Origin: Tolypeutes matacus | Taxonomy: Eukaryota; Chordata; Mammalia; Cingulata; Chlamyphoridae | Reading direction: 5' to 3' | NCBI GenBank assembly: GCA_026826555.1 | Contig: JAKSZT010054335.1 | Span: 9,724,533 to 9,788,532, forward strand | Length of the DNA stretch: 64,000 nt | In this document: piece by piece, positions 27,901 to 39,900 of the stretch | How positions within the stretch are numbered: position 1 is the first letter of the stretch | Layout: each line of letters opens with the position of its first letter | The notes under the pieces: model-generated | Told to the model about the DNA's origin: nothing | What the model saw: the letters and a program-made list of their open reading frames with translations, nothing else | Databases searched by the model: none | Program-made: the position numbers and the translations under genes

Positions 27901-30900
27901 TGTTGCATATATAACAATGATACTGTATATTTATGTTTACTGGCATGAAAAAATGTCTGTATAAGGAATAAAACAGCACATATAATATATTCCCAATTTA
28001 TAGAAAAAAATATATCTATATACAGAAAACACACAGAAGGATATACAGTAAAATATTATCAACAGTTATTTCTGGGTGATAAGTAATTTTTTAAATTTCT
28101 GGCCTTATCTTTTATATATATGATTTTTTTAAATTTTAATTAAAAACAAGCAACTTATAAAACACAAATTAACGATAGCACTTCCTTCTATCTTTTTTTT
28201 TTTTTAATATTTTAAAAGATGCTTAGATTACATAAATGTTACACAAAAATTATAGGGATTCCCATGTGCCCCACCTCCCACGCCTCCCACATAAACATCC
28301 TTCATTAGCGTGGCTCATCACCTGCAATGGACATACACATCCTGGGGCTTTGCCACTAAGCATGGACCATAGTTCACATTGTAGACCCCACTCTCTCCCA
28401 CACAGTTCTGCTATTATATGCTGATATAAAATGGCCTATATCTGTCATTGTAATGTCACTCAGGACAATTCCCAAGTCCCGAAAAAGCCCCTGTATTACA
28501 ACTGCTTTTCCCTCTCCCTGTCCCTAAAGCATCCAGTGGCCACTGGCTCCACATCAATGTTGTAATTTCTTCCATTGCTTGAATCACAATATGTCTACAA
28601 CAGAATACCAATAAGTCCACTCTAGTCCATAGCTCTTCCCCCAATCCTGAGGAGTCTGGGATGGTGATGTCCACTCCACCTCCAAGTGAGAGGGAGCTCA
28701 TATCCCATGGATAAGATGGATGGGATTATCCTGCCTACAGCTGCAGACTTTCTCCATTCCCTGGGTTGGCCGTTGTCCATCATCATCTCCCCGCCAGGTG
28801 TCCTGGGTGAGTCCATTGAGCTGTAGAGTAGGAGTTGCAGCTCCACCGAGATTCCAGGCACAGCTGGCACATGGGCAGGCCAAAGGCTCCAGTCTCTGGA
28901 ATTACACCTACAAACTCCAGCACATATAAGTTTGAATAAAAGGGACAGATGAGCCATGTGCAAGGAAGATTTATTTGAGTCCAACTCTGTCACTCTCAGG
29001 AGCACAGATTCCAAAGTAGAGCTCACTGGTAAGCCATCAATTTCTGGAGCTGTCCCCCCTTACATAGGGCCTGGGTGTCTCCAGAGCCCTTAGGAGCCCC
29101 TCTGTTTGGGGTGATATCCACTTTGGTGTTCTATGAGATCCTACTGAGGTGTGTGTAAGCGGTACCTCTGGGATGACCTCCCGACTCACTTTGAAGTTTC
29201 TTAGCCATATGAACTCATTTGCCTTTACCTTTTCCCCCTTTTATTCAAGGTCTTTTTCCAGTCATATTGCCAGTTGGCACTTGGTAGTAATCCCTCGTTT
29301 CCAGGGAGGCTCATCCCTGGGAGTCATGTCCCACACTGGGAGGAAGGTAATACATTCATACTTCCTTCTATCTTGTTGAAAATCATCACATATTAGTTCA
29401 TGTCAAAATCTGGTACTTTTCCCAGTAACATTCTCTCCCCATGAATTCCTACCTCCAGCCCCCTCCACATATGCAGGAATTCCAGTTGTCACAAAATCCT
29501 ATTATTTATACCTCCTTATGTGTACATCTTCTCCATTTCTTTTCACTACCCCAACAGCCACAGCTTCAGTTCAGGTGAATGGTTATCACTGTATGAACTG
29601 ACAAGAAATTCTCCCAACAGATCTCCCAGGCTCTACTCTTTCCTAGACCAATCCCTCAATATCAAAAGATGATCACATCACATCACACGTAGCTTTGTAC
29701 TGCACTGTTCTCTTCTCTTACCCAGTTCAACTCAGCGTCACACAAGAGAAAGACATGCAAGGAAGGCATTTTGCAGTAAACAGGGTCTTAATGCAGGCCA
29801 TGTCGACACAGCCCAGAGAGAAGCAGGACTCTTGTAGGAAGGGAGGAGACAGCTGGAGCTGCTATAAGCAACCGGGACTGCAAGACCATAACCATGTGGA
29901 TGCACCACAGCCATAAAGTCTCCTGTGAGAGTACCAACATCAATCTCAACTCTAGAATTAAGATTTTTCCCTTCTCTCTACAATGTACCTCGAATTATAA
30001 AAATCATAGTGTCAGATGTTTACTATAAATAGGACCTAAATTAAGCCCTAAAGTACTTTGAGGTGAACAATAAACCATGACTTCAAAATATTAATATCAA
30101 CAATAGCAGATAACCTAAGCAAACTAATCTCCCTATTCCCTTAAATCTCATTGTATAATCAAATCGGGAGAGCAATATACCATTACCAATCAGCTAGATC
30201 AAGAACAACTACTCCTTATATTCACTTTAACTATCACAACGCAACGAATTGATTTGAGGTGAAAAATATTAGATATTACTCCTCTTAATATATGACACAA
30301 ATGCAGAGGTTTGGTAAATTGTAATTCAAGGACCTTTGTATTGCTTGTCTTCTTTGTCTCTCCAATTAAATACATATATATATTATACATATATATATAT
30401 ATGCTGTGAAATACATAACCAATCAGTATCATAAACTTTTTAAAACTTTTTACTATGGGCGATTTTTAAAAATATCAAGAAATTGAGATAATAAGAACAC
30501 CTATGGATCCATCATCCAGCTTCAACCATGATTAACTCATGGACACTCCTCTTTATATATCTCTCTACCCAGATTTTCCCTCCCTCCCTATCTTCTTTCT
30601 CACTCTCCTGCAACTTGAATTATTTTGAAGCAAGCCCAGACATCAAATCATTTCATCCTAAACATATCAGTATGTACTTCTAAGAGGACTTAAAAAAACA
30701 TAACCACAATACCAAGTTCGCATCTAAACATTTAGAAATAATCCTTTAATATCAAATACCTAGTCAGTGTTCAAATTTCTCCAATTATCTCATTTTTTTA
30801 AATTTGCCCAAATCAGGAACCAAATAAAATTCACAAATAGCAATCAGTTGACATGTCTCATTTCTTCATCAAGATTCTCACTTATTCTTGCTTCTCTTTT

Positions 30901-33900
30901 CCTTCTTCTTAAGATTTATTTCTTGAAGAAACCAGCTCACGGCAGGTTTTGCTGACTACATCCTCACGGTGTTCTCTGTCCTCAGGATTTCTATAAACTG
31001 GCCACTAGATCTAGAACCTTGATTATATTCCAGTTCAATTTTCTGTCAAGAATTCTTCATCAGGAGGTGCACATTCTGGTTGTTCCTCTTGCTGAGATTA
31101 GCAGCTACTGGTGTGCAGTGGCTAGATCTGGAGACCTCTCTGGCTGAAACCACTGGGGAGGGGGTGTAACTGCCTCTAGAGGGCCAGGCATGCTGCTAAA
31201 CACCCCCCAGTGCAGAGGGACAGCTCCCAGCGACCTGGCCCAAGATGCCAAGTGCCAAGGCCAAGAAGCTTTGAGCTAGAGCTCACATAAACTTATCAGT
31301 GGTTTAGAATAGAGATGTTTTATTTCTATCATTTCTCCTTCATTTATTAACTAGAATATTTCTATAAAGAGAAACTTCCCATCAACTGTTTGTAACTTAT
31401 GGGTATCATTAGTACCAAAAAGGCAGGATGAATGGTTGATTCTTTCCTTTTACTTACCAGTTTGGTTTCCTTATATCCACCAAAAATATCCAATGAGGGT
31501 TCTGTTTATTTGTTATTATCATTATGAACTCATGAACTTCAACATATTTGGTATGTCTCAGTCCACTGCAATTAATCTTATTTTTTGCTCAAACTATCCT
31601 ATCCTTGTTCAATGGAAGCCTCTTCAAGTTAGCTCTAGAGTCCTTCTGACACTCAACAATCTTAGACAGAGTCCTTACTCTCTGGTAGCGTAAGATGGTT
31701 CCTTTCAGTTGGAACTAGTGTTAAGAGACCACAATCTGGTCACGCCCATCATTACTCTGTCTTCCTTTTCATTTAAGAATCACTACCAACTTTCCCTTCA
31801 ATATCCAGTTTATTAGTCTTGACTGAGAAAGGCCCTATTAAAATGTTAAAATTATTATTTTTATCAAGCACTCAACGAAACTGTGTATAATACTTTCATG
31901 CATCTCACATTGAATTATATATTATATAATAAATAAAATTAATTTTCCCTATGGTGAGGAGACTGCTCACTCAAATATGATGAAACATTATTTATTCATT
32001 GAAGTAACTGAGCCTAATTAATTTGAAAATTTCATAATTTAGGATCTAGCAAAATAACTCAAATCTTTATTAATCTCCAGTTGAGAAGCTGCTATCCAAG
32101 AGGATGTTTATTCTTCTGGAAAACCATTCAGAGAAAACATACTTGTTTAGAAAAAACAAAAGACATACAGAGAAGCTAAAATTCCCAAAAGACTCTCCTA
32201 GAACAAATGTTACATTAGTGGAGGTCACAATTTAAGAACTCACATTAATCCAAATAAATTCCTCAATGTAAAAGTAGTAGTCACTTTTTCTACTTGTACA
32301 TGGTACATAAATAGCAATCATAATCTAATTCACAAAGATAATACTTAGCACAGTGCCAGGCATAGAATTTACATACCTCCTTCACTTCCTTGAAAATGGT
32401 TACAAATTCTTCATTAATGGCTAAACTCCTGCGTTCAATATCTCCACGTAAATTTCTTCGAGTCCTTAAACTATTTTCAACAAAAAAGGCTGAAAGTGCC
32501 TTGAGAGCTTCCAACATCTCCTAAACAAGAGGTAACAGAAAAAATGAGTTTCCATCTAGAAAACGATTGGAACCAATTTTTAAATATTTTCCTCTATCAA
32601 GCCAAAATTTAATTAAATCATTTTCAAATAATCTGTTCTTTTTAAACAATGCAGAAAATAATGGATCATCTTCACGTTACTTAACAGTAAACTTACTGCT
32701 GGCACATACTAAGGATATATTTACTTGTGCATAGTGGCATATACATATACACAAGGATGTTCACTGCAGAAATGTTTGGAAGTGCAAAAGATTGAAAACA
32801 ATCTGAATATCCAAAAGGAACTGGTTAAATAAATTATGGCATATCCTTTTTTAAAAAGGAAAACATTCTTTATGTACTTATATAGTATAAGCTTCAAGAT
32901 ATAGTAAGTGGAATTGGAGACACTAATTATGAAATTTATTCGTAATGGCAAGGGGCCCCAAATAGCCAAAAACATACTGAAAAAGAAAAATGAAATTGGA
33001 GGAATCACGCTGACTTTAAAGCATAGTACAGAGCTACAGTGGTCAAAACTGCATGGTATTGGCACAGGGATAGACATACTGACCAATGGAACAAAATTGA
33101 GAGTTCTATATAGATCCTTACACATATGGTCAACTGACATTCAACAAGGCCACCAAGCCCACTCAACTGGGACAAAATCACCTCTTCAAGAACTGGATAT
33201 CCATATCCAAAAGAATGAGAGAGGAACACCATTTCACGCCTTATACAAAAACTAACCCAAGGTGAATTAAAGAACTAAATATAAGAGCAAAGACCATAAA
33301 GCTCCTGGTAAATAATGTAGGGAAGCATCTACAAGATCCTATCGTAGGAAATGGTTTCATAAACTTTACACCCAAAGGTGAGTAACAAAGATAAAATAGA
33401 CAAATGGGACCTCCTCAAAATTAAAAACTTTTGGGCTTCAAAGGAGTTTGTCAAGAAAGTGACATCTCAATGAGTGCCTACTCAATGGGAGAAAATAGTT
33501 GGTAACCATCTATCCAATAAGGGCCTAATATGCAGCACACATAAAGAAAGCCTACATCTCAAAAATAAAGTCAAACCATTTAAAAAATGGACAAGGGATT
33601 TAAATAAACACTTCTCCAAAGAAGAAATACAAATAGCTAAAAAGCACATGAAAAGATGCTCAACATCACTGGCTTTTAGGGAAATGCAAATCAAAACTAC
33701 AATGAGATATCATCTTACACCTATTAGACTGGCTGCCATTAAAAAAAAACAGAGAACTACAAGTGTTGGAGAGGATGTGGATAAAAGGGAACACTTATCC
33801 ATTACTGGTGGGAATGTAGAATGGTGCAGCCATTGTGGAGGGCAGTTTGGTGGCTCCTCAGGAAGCTAACTATAGAACTGTCATATGATCCAACAATCTC

Positions 33901-36900
33901 ACTGCTGGATATATACCCAGAAGACCTGAAAGCAGAGACATGAACAGATTTATGCACACCAATGTTCATAGCGGCATTATTCACTACTGTCAAAAGTTGG
34001 AAGCAAACCAAGTGTCCATCAACAGAGGAACAGCTCAACATCACTAGCTATTAGGGAAATGCAAATCAAAAGTACAATGAGATATCATCTTACACCTATT
34101 AGACTGGTGGCTATTTTTTAAAAAGAGAACTACAATTGTTGGAGAAGATGTGGAAGAATGGGAACTCTCATCCTCTGCTTGTAGGAATGCAGAATGGTGC
34201 AGTCACTGTGCACAGTGGTTTGGTGATTCCTCGTGAAGCTAACTATAGAATTGTCATATGATCCAGCAATCCCACTGCTGGGTATATACCCAGAAGAATT
34301 CAAAGTAGGAACATGAACAGATATACGCACACCAATGTTCATACAGCATTAGTCACTATTGCCAAAAGTTGGAAGCAACCCAAGTGTCCATCAACAGAAA
34401 AATCGATAAGCAAATTGTGCTATATACATACAATGAAATATTATTCAGCTGTAAAAAGGAATGCAGTATTAACACACGAGACAGCATGGATGAATCCTGA
34501 AGACCTTATATTGAGTGAAGTAAGCCAGTCACTGAAGGACAACTATTACATGACCTCACTGATATGACTTAAGCAAATTGAGCAGACTCACAAAGAATCT
34601 GGAATATGGGTTATCAGGAGACAGAAAGAGAGTAGAGGGTGGTAAGCCAATTCTCACTATGGGCAGAACCTATATAAAGTGGAGGGTGGTAGTTGGGCAG
34701 TTGATGGGGGTGGTAGTGCTGCAGTGATGTGATTGGGTTTAGGGTGCAGGATGTGAGGGGGAGTAGGGTGGGGGCTTGGGTTGAACTATCCATGGAACTG
34801 GGGGTGGGGGGGGAAGGAGCAGGCGAACTCAGGGGATTTGCAGGTCTGTGGTAAAACTACAACGGTGGGAATGTTTTTTTTGGCAAATATAGCAGGGGAG
34901 GATTACTGGTGCAGGGCATCAGGGGTGGGATGATATGCGGGATAGGGAGCACTGGGGCATGCCTCTATGGAATATGAGAGTGTTCATCTTGTTATAGTTT
35001 GTTATCTCAGTGGGTGGAGACCCATACAATAAAAAAGAAAATATTAAACTCCCATCTTGGGGAGTCTTGCTATGCTCTTATTTAGAGAGGCAAGAACCTT
35101 TCGAGAACAAAGGCAGTGCCTAATAAAAGAAAACAGACCAATATATCAAGCCCTCAATATTATTGCATGTAACTAAGAACCTTGTTCTTCAAAAACTGAA
35201 ACTTAGTGGTTACTATAGGTTCCAAGGGGAGGGGCAGGGAAGAACAGAATAGATGGAACATTGGACATTTTCAGGGCATTTGGAATTGTTCTGCACAATC
35301 TTGCCATGATGGATACAGGCCATTTTAAATTTTGTCAAAGCCTATAAGTATGTACAGGAAAAATGTAAACCATTGACCATGCTCAGTAGCAATGCTTCAA
35401 TATCTGAACATCAATTATAACAAATGTACCATAACATGTAAAATGTTATTAATGGGGGAGAGTGGGAGGGGTTTGGGTGTATGGGAATCCCCTATATTTT
35501 CTATGTGACTTTTCTGCAATCTAAAACTTCTTTGAAGATAAAGCGAAAAAAGTAAGATACAGAAGAAAATGCCACTGCACATAAAAGATAACAGATCTTA
35601 CAGTGATGAAAGACAGAAAGAAAAAACTTTGTATTTTTTATTTTTGTATTTTATTTGTTATTTTATATATATATGTATAGGCTTTGTTTTGGGGGAAGTT
35701 TTGGATCACAGAAGGGTCACAACTGTGGCAGGGGAGGTTCACTGGTGGAGGCTGTCAGTGGATATGTGGGGAGGGGTGCGCTTGGGGCATGCCTCTATGG
35801 CATATGAATATGTTCAAGTGGTCATGGGACATTGTCTCGGTGGCGGAGTCCCACACAATAACCAAAAGAATGTTGAATTCCCATCCTGGGAAGTCCTGCT
35901 ACATTGTCTAATAGAGCAGCAAGAATCCCCTGAGTACATGAGCAGTGCCTAGTGAAGGAAGACAGACCGTTACATCAGGCCCTTGATATTGACGTTTTTT
36001 TTTTTAAAGATTTATTTATTTGTTCCCCCCCTGCTGCTTGTGCTTGCTGTGTCTGTGTGCTGTATGTTTTTCGGTGTCTGCTTGTCTCCCTTTTGCATCA
36101 TCTTGCTATACCAGCTTACCACGCTGCACGGGCCTGCTTGCCTTCACGAGGCGGCCCCAGGAATCGAACCCAGGGCCTCCCATATGGTAAATGGGAGCCC
36201 AACCACTTGAGCCACATCCACTTCCTGATACTGATGATTGTACTTATGAACCTTTTCTAGTAAAATGGAAACTTAGCCTAGTATTATATGTTTCCTAAGA
36301 GTTACCTCCTGAAGGCCTCCTTGTTGCTCAAATGTGGCCTCTCTCTAAGCCAAACGCAGCATATAAATGTATTACCTTCCCCTGGTGTAAGACAGGACTC
36401 CCATGGATGAGCCTCCCGGGCACTGAGAGATTATTACCAAGCACCGACCAGCGATGAATTTGGAAAAAGGCCTTGACCAAAAGGGGGAAATATTAAATAC
36501 AAATAAGTTTTTATGGCTAAGAGACTTCAAACAGAGTTAGGAGGTTATTCCAGAGGTTACGCTTATGCATATCTCAGCAGGATCTCACTGAATGCCACAT
36601 AAACAGTACCTCAAACAGCAGGGCTCCTGAGGCTCTAGAGGACATCTAGATTCTATAAGCAGGGCAGACAATCTCAGGAACTCGTTACCCTGTCAAAAGG
36701 CCTTACTTTGGAATATATGCTCCCCAGTGTAAAAGAGTTAGACTCATTTATAATTTCCATACACATGGTTCTTCTGTCCCTTTTATTTTGACCTAAAATT
36801 AGCATTATACCTGTTGAATATATGTCCCAGAGACTTAAATCTTCCATCTGTTCATATGCTGGCTGAGCCCTGAATCTCAGCAGTTGTAAAACCTACTCAC

Positions 36901-39900
36901 CAGTTCACTAGACTCACCCAGGACAACTAACAAAAGGATGATGGGGGACAATGCTCATTCCAGGAAACGGAAAATGTCTGCAACTGCAAGCAATATAGTT
37001 CCATCCATCTGCCCCTTGGAACCTAAGCCCTCTCTCAATCAGAGACAGGGTGGACATCACCATCTGTATTAGTCAGCCAAAGGGGTGCTGATGCAAAATA
37101 CCAGAAATTGGTTGGTCTTTATAAAGGGTATTTATTTGGGGTAGAAGTCCACAGTTACCAGGCCATAAAGCATAAGTTTCTTCCCTCACCAAAGTCCATT
37201 ACCACGTGCTGGAGCAAGAGAGCTGCCAATGTTTTCCAGGGTTCAGGCTTCTTGGGTTCCTCTCTTCCCGGGACTGCGTTTTTTTCTGGGCTTAGCACCT
37301 CTGTTTCCTCCACAAGGTCAGCTGTAGACTGTGAGGCTCTCTAGGCTTTGCTTCTCTCCACAAGGCCAGCTGTGAACTCTCAGGTTAATGGCTCATCTCT
37401 ATCCTGGGGCCTTCTTTCCTTCCTCACCACAACTCCAACATCAAAACATCTCTTTGCCATGCTTTATATTTTATTCCCCACCCACCAAGGGGTGGGACTC
37501 AATGCCCTACTAACGTGGCCCAGTTAATGCCCTAATCATAATTTTTTTTTTTTTTTAAAGATTTTATTCATTTATTCATCTATCATATCCCCCCCGCCTG
37601 CGCTCGCCAGGTCAGCCAACCACGCCGCGCGGGCGGGCCCGCCCCCACCAGGAGGCCCCGGGAACCAAACCCGGGGCCTCCCATATGGTAAACGGGAGCC
37701 CCACTGATTGAGCCACAGCTGCTTCCCTCTAATCATAATTAAATCATGCCCAGATTAGCAGACCAGTTTATAAGCATAATCCAATATATATTTTGGGAAT
37801 TCATAATTATATCAAATTGCCCAAGGGCTACACCATCCCATAATCCTCAAGATTGAGGAGTGAACAAACATAAGGATAGAAAGCAACTATGGACTAAAAT
37901 AGACTTATGATTATTCTAGTAATGGAAGAACTTGTATGACTGATATAAAGGCAGTGGTCACCAGAGGTTCTGAGGGGAGGGAGAGGGAAGAATATTTGCA
38001 ACATGGGGGCATTTTTGACACACTGTAATTGTCTTGCATGACTTTGCAACGATGGATACAAGCCATTATACATTTTGTCAAAACCTCTAAAATTCTGCAG
38101 GGCAAAATATAAACTATAATGTAAATTATAGTCCTTGGTTAATACAATGCTTCAATATGTGTTCATCGATTGTAACAAATGTTCCACACTAATGAAAGAT
38201 GTTGTTAATGGGGGAAATTAAGAGAGGGGGGGATGGTGGGGTATATGGGAATCCCCTATATATTTGATACAACATTTATGTAATCTAAAGCATCTTTATA
38301 AATTAAAAAAAAAAAAGTAAGTGAAATAACAAGGCATAGAAACAGTTCAACTATAAAGCCAATTGTGTGAACACATCGTGCACATGCACCTGTGTTCACA
38401 TCAACTATTCCTGAAGTGACACACAAGGAGTAAGTGACACTGGCACCACCAGGCAAGGAACTGAGAAACGGGAAGTAGAACACAAAGGGAGATATTTCAT
38501 TATATACCTCTTTGTTAGTTTTGCCTTTTGTACTGTGAATATGTTAACTAGTGATAAGCATAAATGAAATTTTAAATTTTTTGAACAATTCTATACTGTC
38601 TCTGCAATAGCCAAACTACATACAAGGAAAAGAAAAGGCTATCTAGTAATAAAAGGGTCTGCTACATTTAGGACTTCAGGAACCCATTCAAACAATCAAC
38701 ATGAAGAAACTTATTTCAGCTAAAAAAAAAAAAAAAAATTAAACTTAAGTCTGTTACCATATTTCTGATTTAAAGTCTAATGGAAGACATGTAAATAAAC
38801 TGCTTCATTCCAGAAAATCCTTTTGTTCTCTTTTTCTCTAAGTTAAGTCTATCAGAATTGTCTCATCTAATCACTATGATGCTATTTTGATTTTAATGTA
38901 TAATTTAATTTAATTGGTAGAAGCAGAGTTTGGGGTGATGTGGGGCCACATACCAAGGAATGTGGGCAGCCTCTAGAAGCAGGGCGCTGGTATGGCCCAG
39001 TGGCTGAGCGCTGGCTTCCCACATACAATGTCTCAGGTTCAACCCCTAACTAAAGAGATGACAATTAAATGCAATACATGATCCTGGATGGATCTAGTAA
39101 AGAAAGAACGAAGAAGGCTCAAAAGGACATTGCTGGGACATACACAAAAACTGGAATATAGACTGTAAGCTTTTTACTGAGGTTAAATTTCTTTAACTGG
39201 GTAACTATACTTTTAAGTGGTTACATAAGGGAATACCCTTGTTCTTAAGAAGTGTACATGGCAGTATTAAGTATTCCAGGACCTTGAAGTCTACAATCTA
39301 CACTCAAGTGTTCACAAAATGGATTGATAGATGGATAGACAAATAGATACGTCCCATGTGGAGAAACTTAAAATTGATGGATCTGGGTATCTGGAGGGGT
39401 AGGAGTATGTTGGAATTCTCTGCGTGGGGGTTGTATTATTTTTGTAACTGTCCTGTATGTTTTATTTAAAAAGAAAAAAACAGATCACAACTCCCCCGCC
39501 CAAAAAAATAATATAGGCTATACAGTATTATTTTGAGTATATGCTTTTCAAGTTACATAAAAAGCACTATGATTAAAAACAACAGAAATGCTGAGCAAAT
39601 GCCGAACGAACAAACTCCCACTCTGGCGCACGTCACACCCACCTCTCCCCAGGTGAATGACTCAACCAGCTGCGGGAAGCGGAGAGGACGAGCCCGGCTC
39701 CCTGCGGCCGGAAGCAGGACCGCGGGTCAAGGCCCGACCGCAGCCGCGCGGGGTGTGGGAGCGGAGCGGAGCTGGGCCCCGGGGCCGCGGGGACAACCGG
39801 CCAGGGGCAGCCGGCCAGGAAGGGGCCCCGCCCCACGCCCGCCCCCGGGCCTGTCCGCCCCCCGGCCTCCCCGGCCCCCGGCCTCCCCACGCCCGCCCCC

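Larger units (their letters stand above)
27505..32376 (-). other. COG6: COG6 intron 2
   Basis: 4.9 kb. Contains an old L1 piece (27640-28130), an antisense noncoding retroposon with a 13-bp duplication (28180-29372), and an old interspersed repeat (30440-31830). The rest is AT-rich. Confidence 0.85.
32915..38315 (+). mobile_element. L1 3' region with two 3'UTR-like copies and nested insertions
   Basis: ORF2 C-terminal text runs 32915-34567 ([20 protein letters not shown] at ~33655, CCCAGAAGAATTCAAAG at ~34290) and a first 3'UTR reaches an A-rich end near 35550. A second, longer 3'UTR copy covers ~35680-38315, interrupted by a SINE at 35995-36225 and a solo LTR at 37065-37832. AGTAAGTGGAAT at 32903-32914 and AGTAAGTGAAAT at 38316-38327 look like the outer target-site duplication. 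A similar AGTAAG also follows the first tail at 35551, so the insertion order is not fully resolved. Confidence 0.75.
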
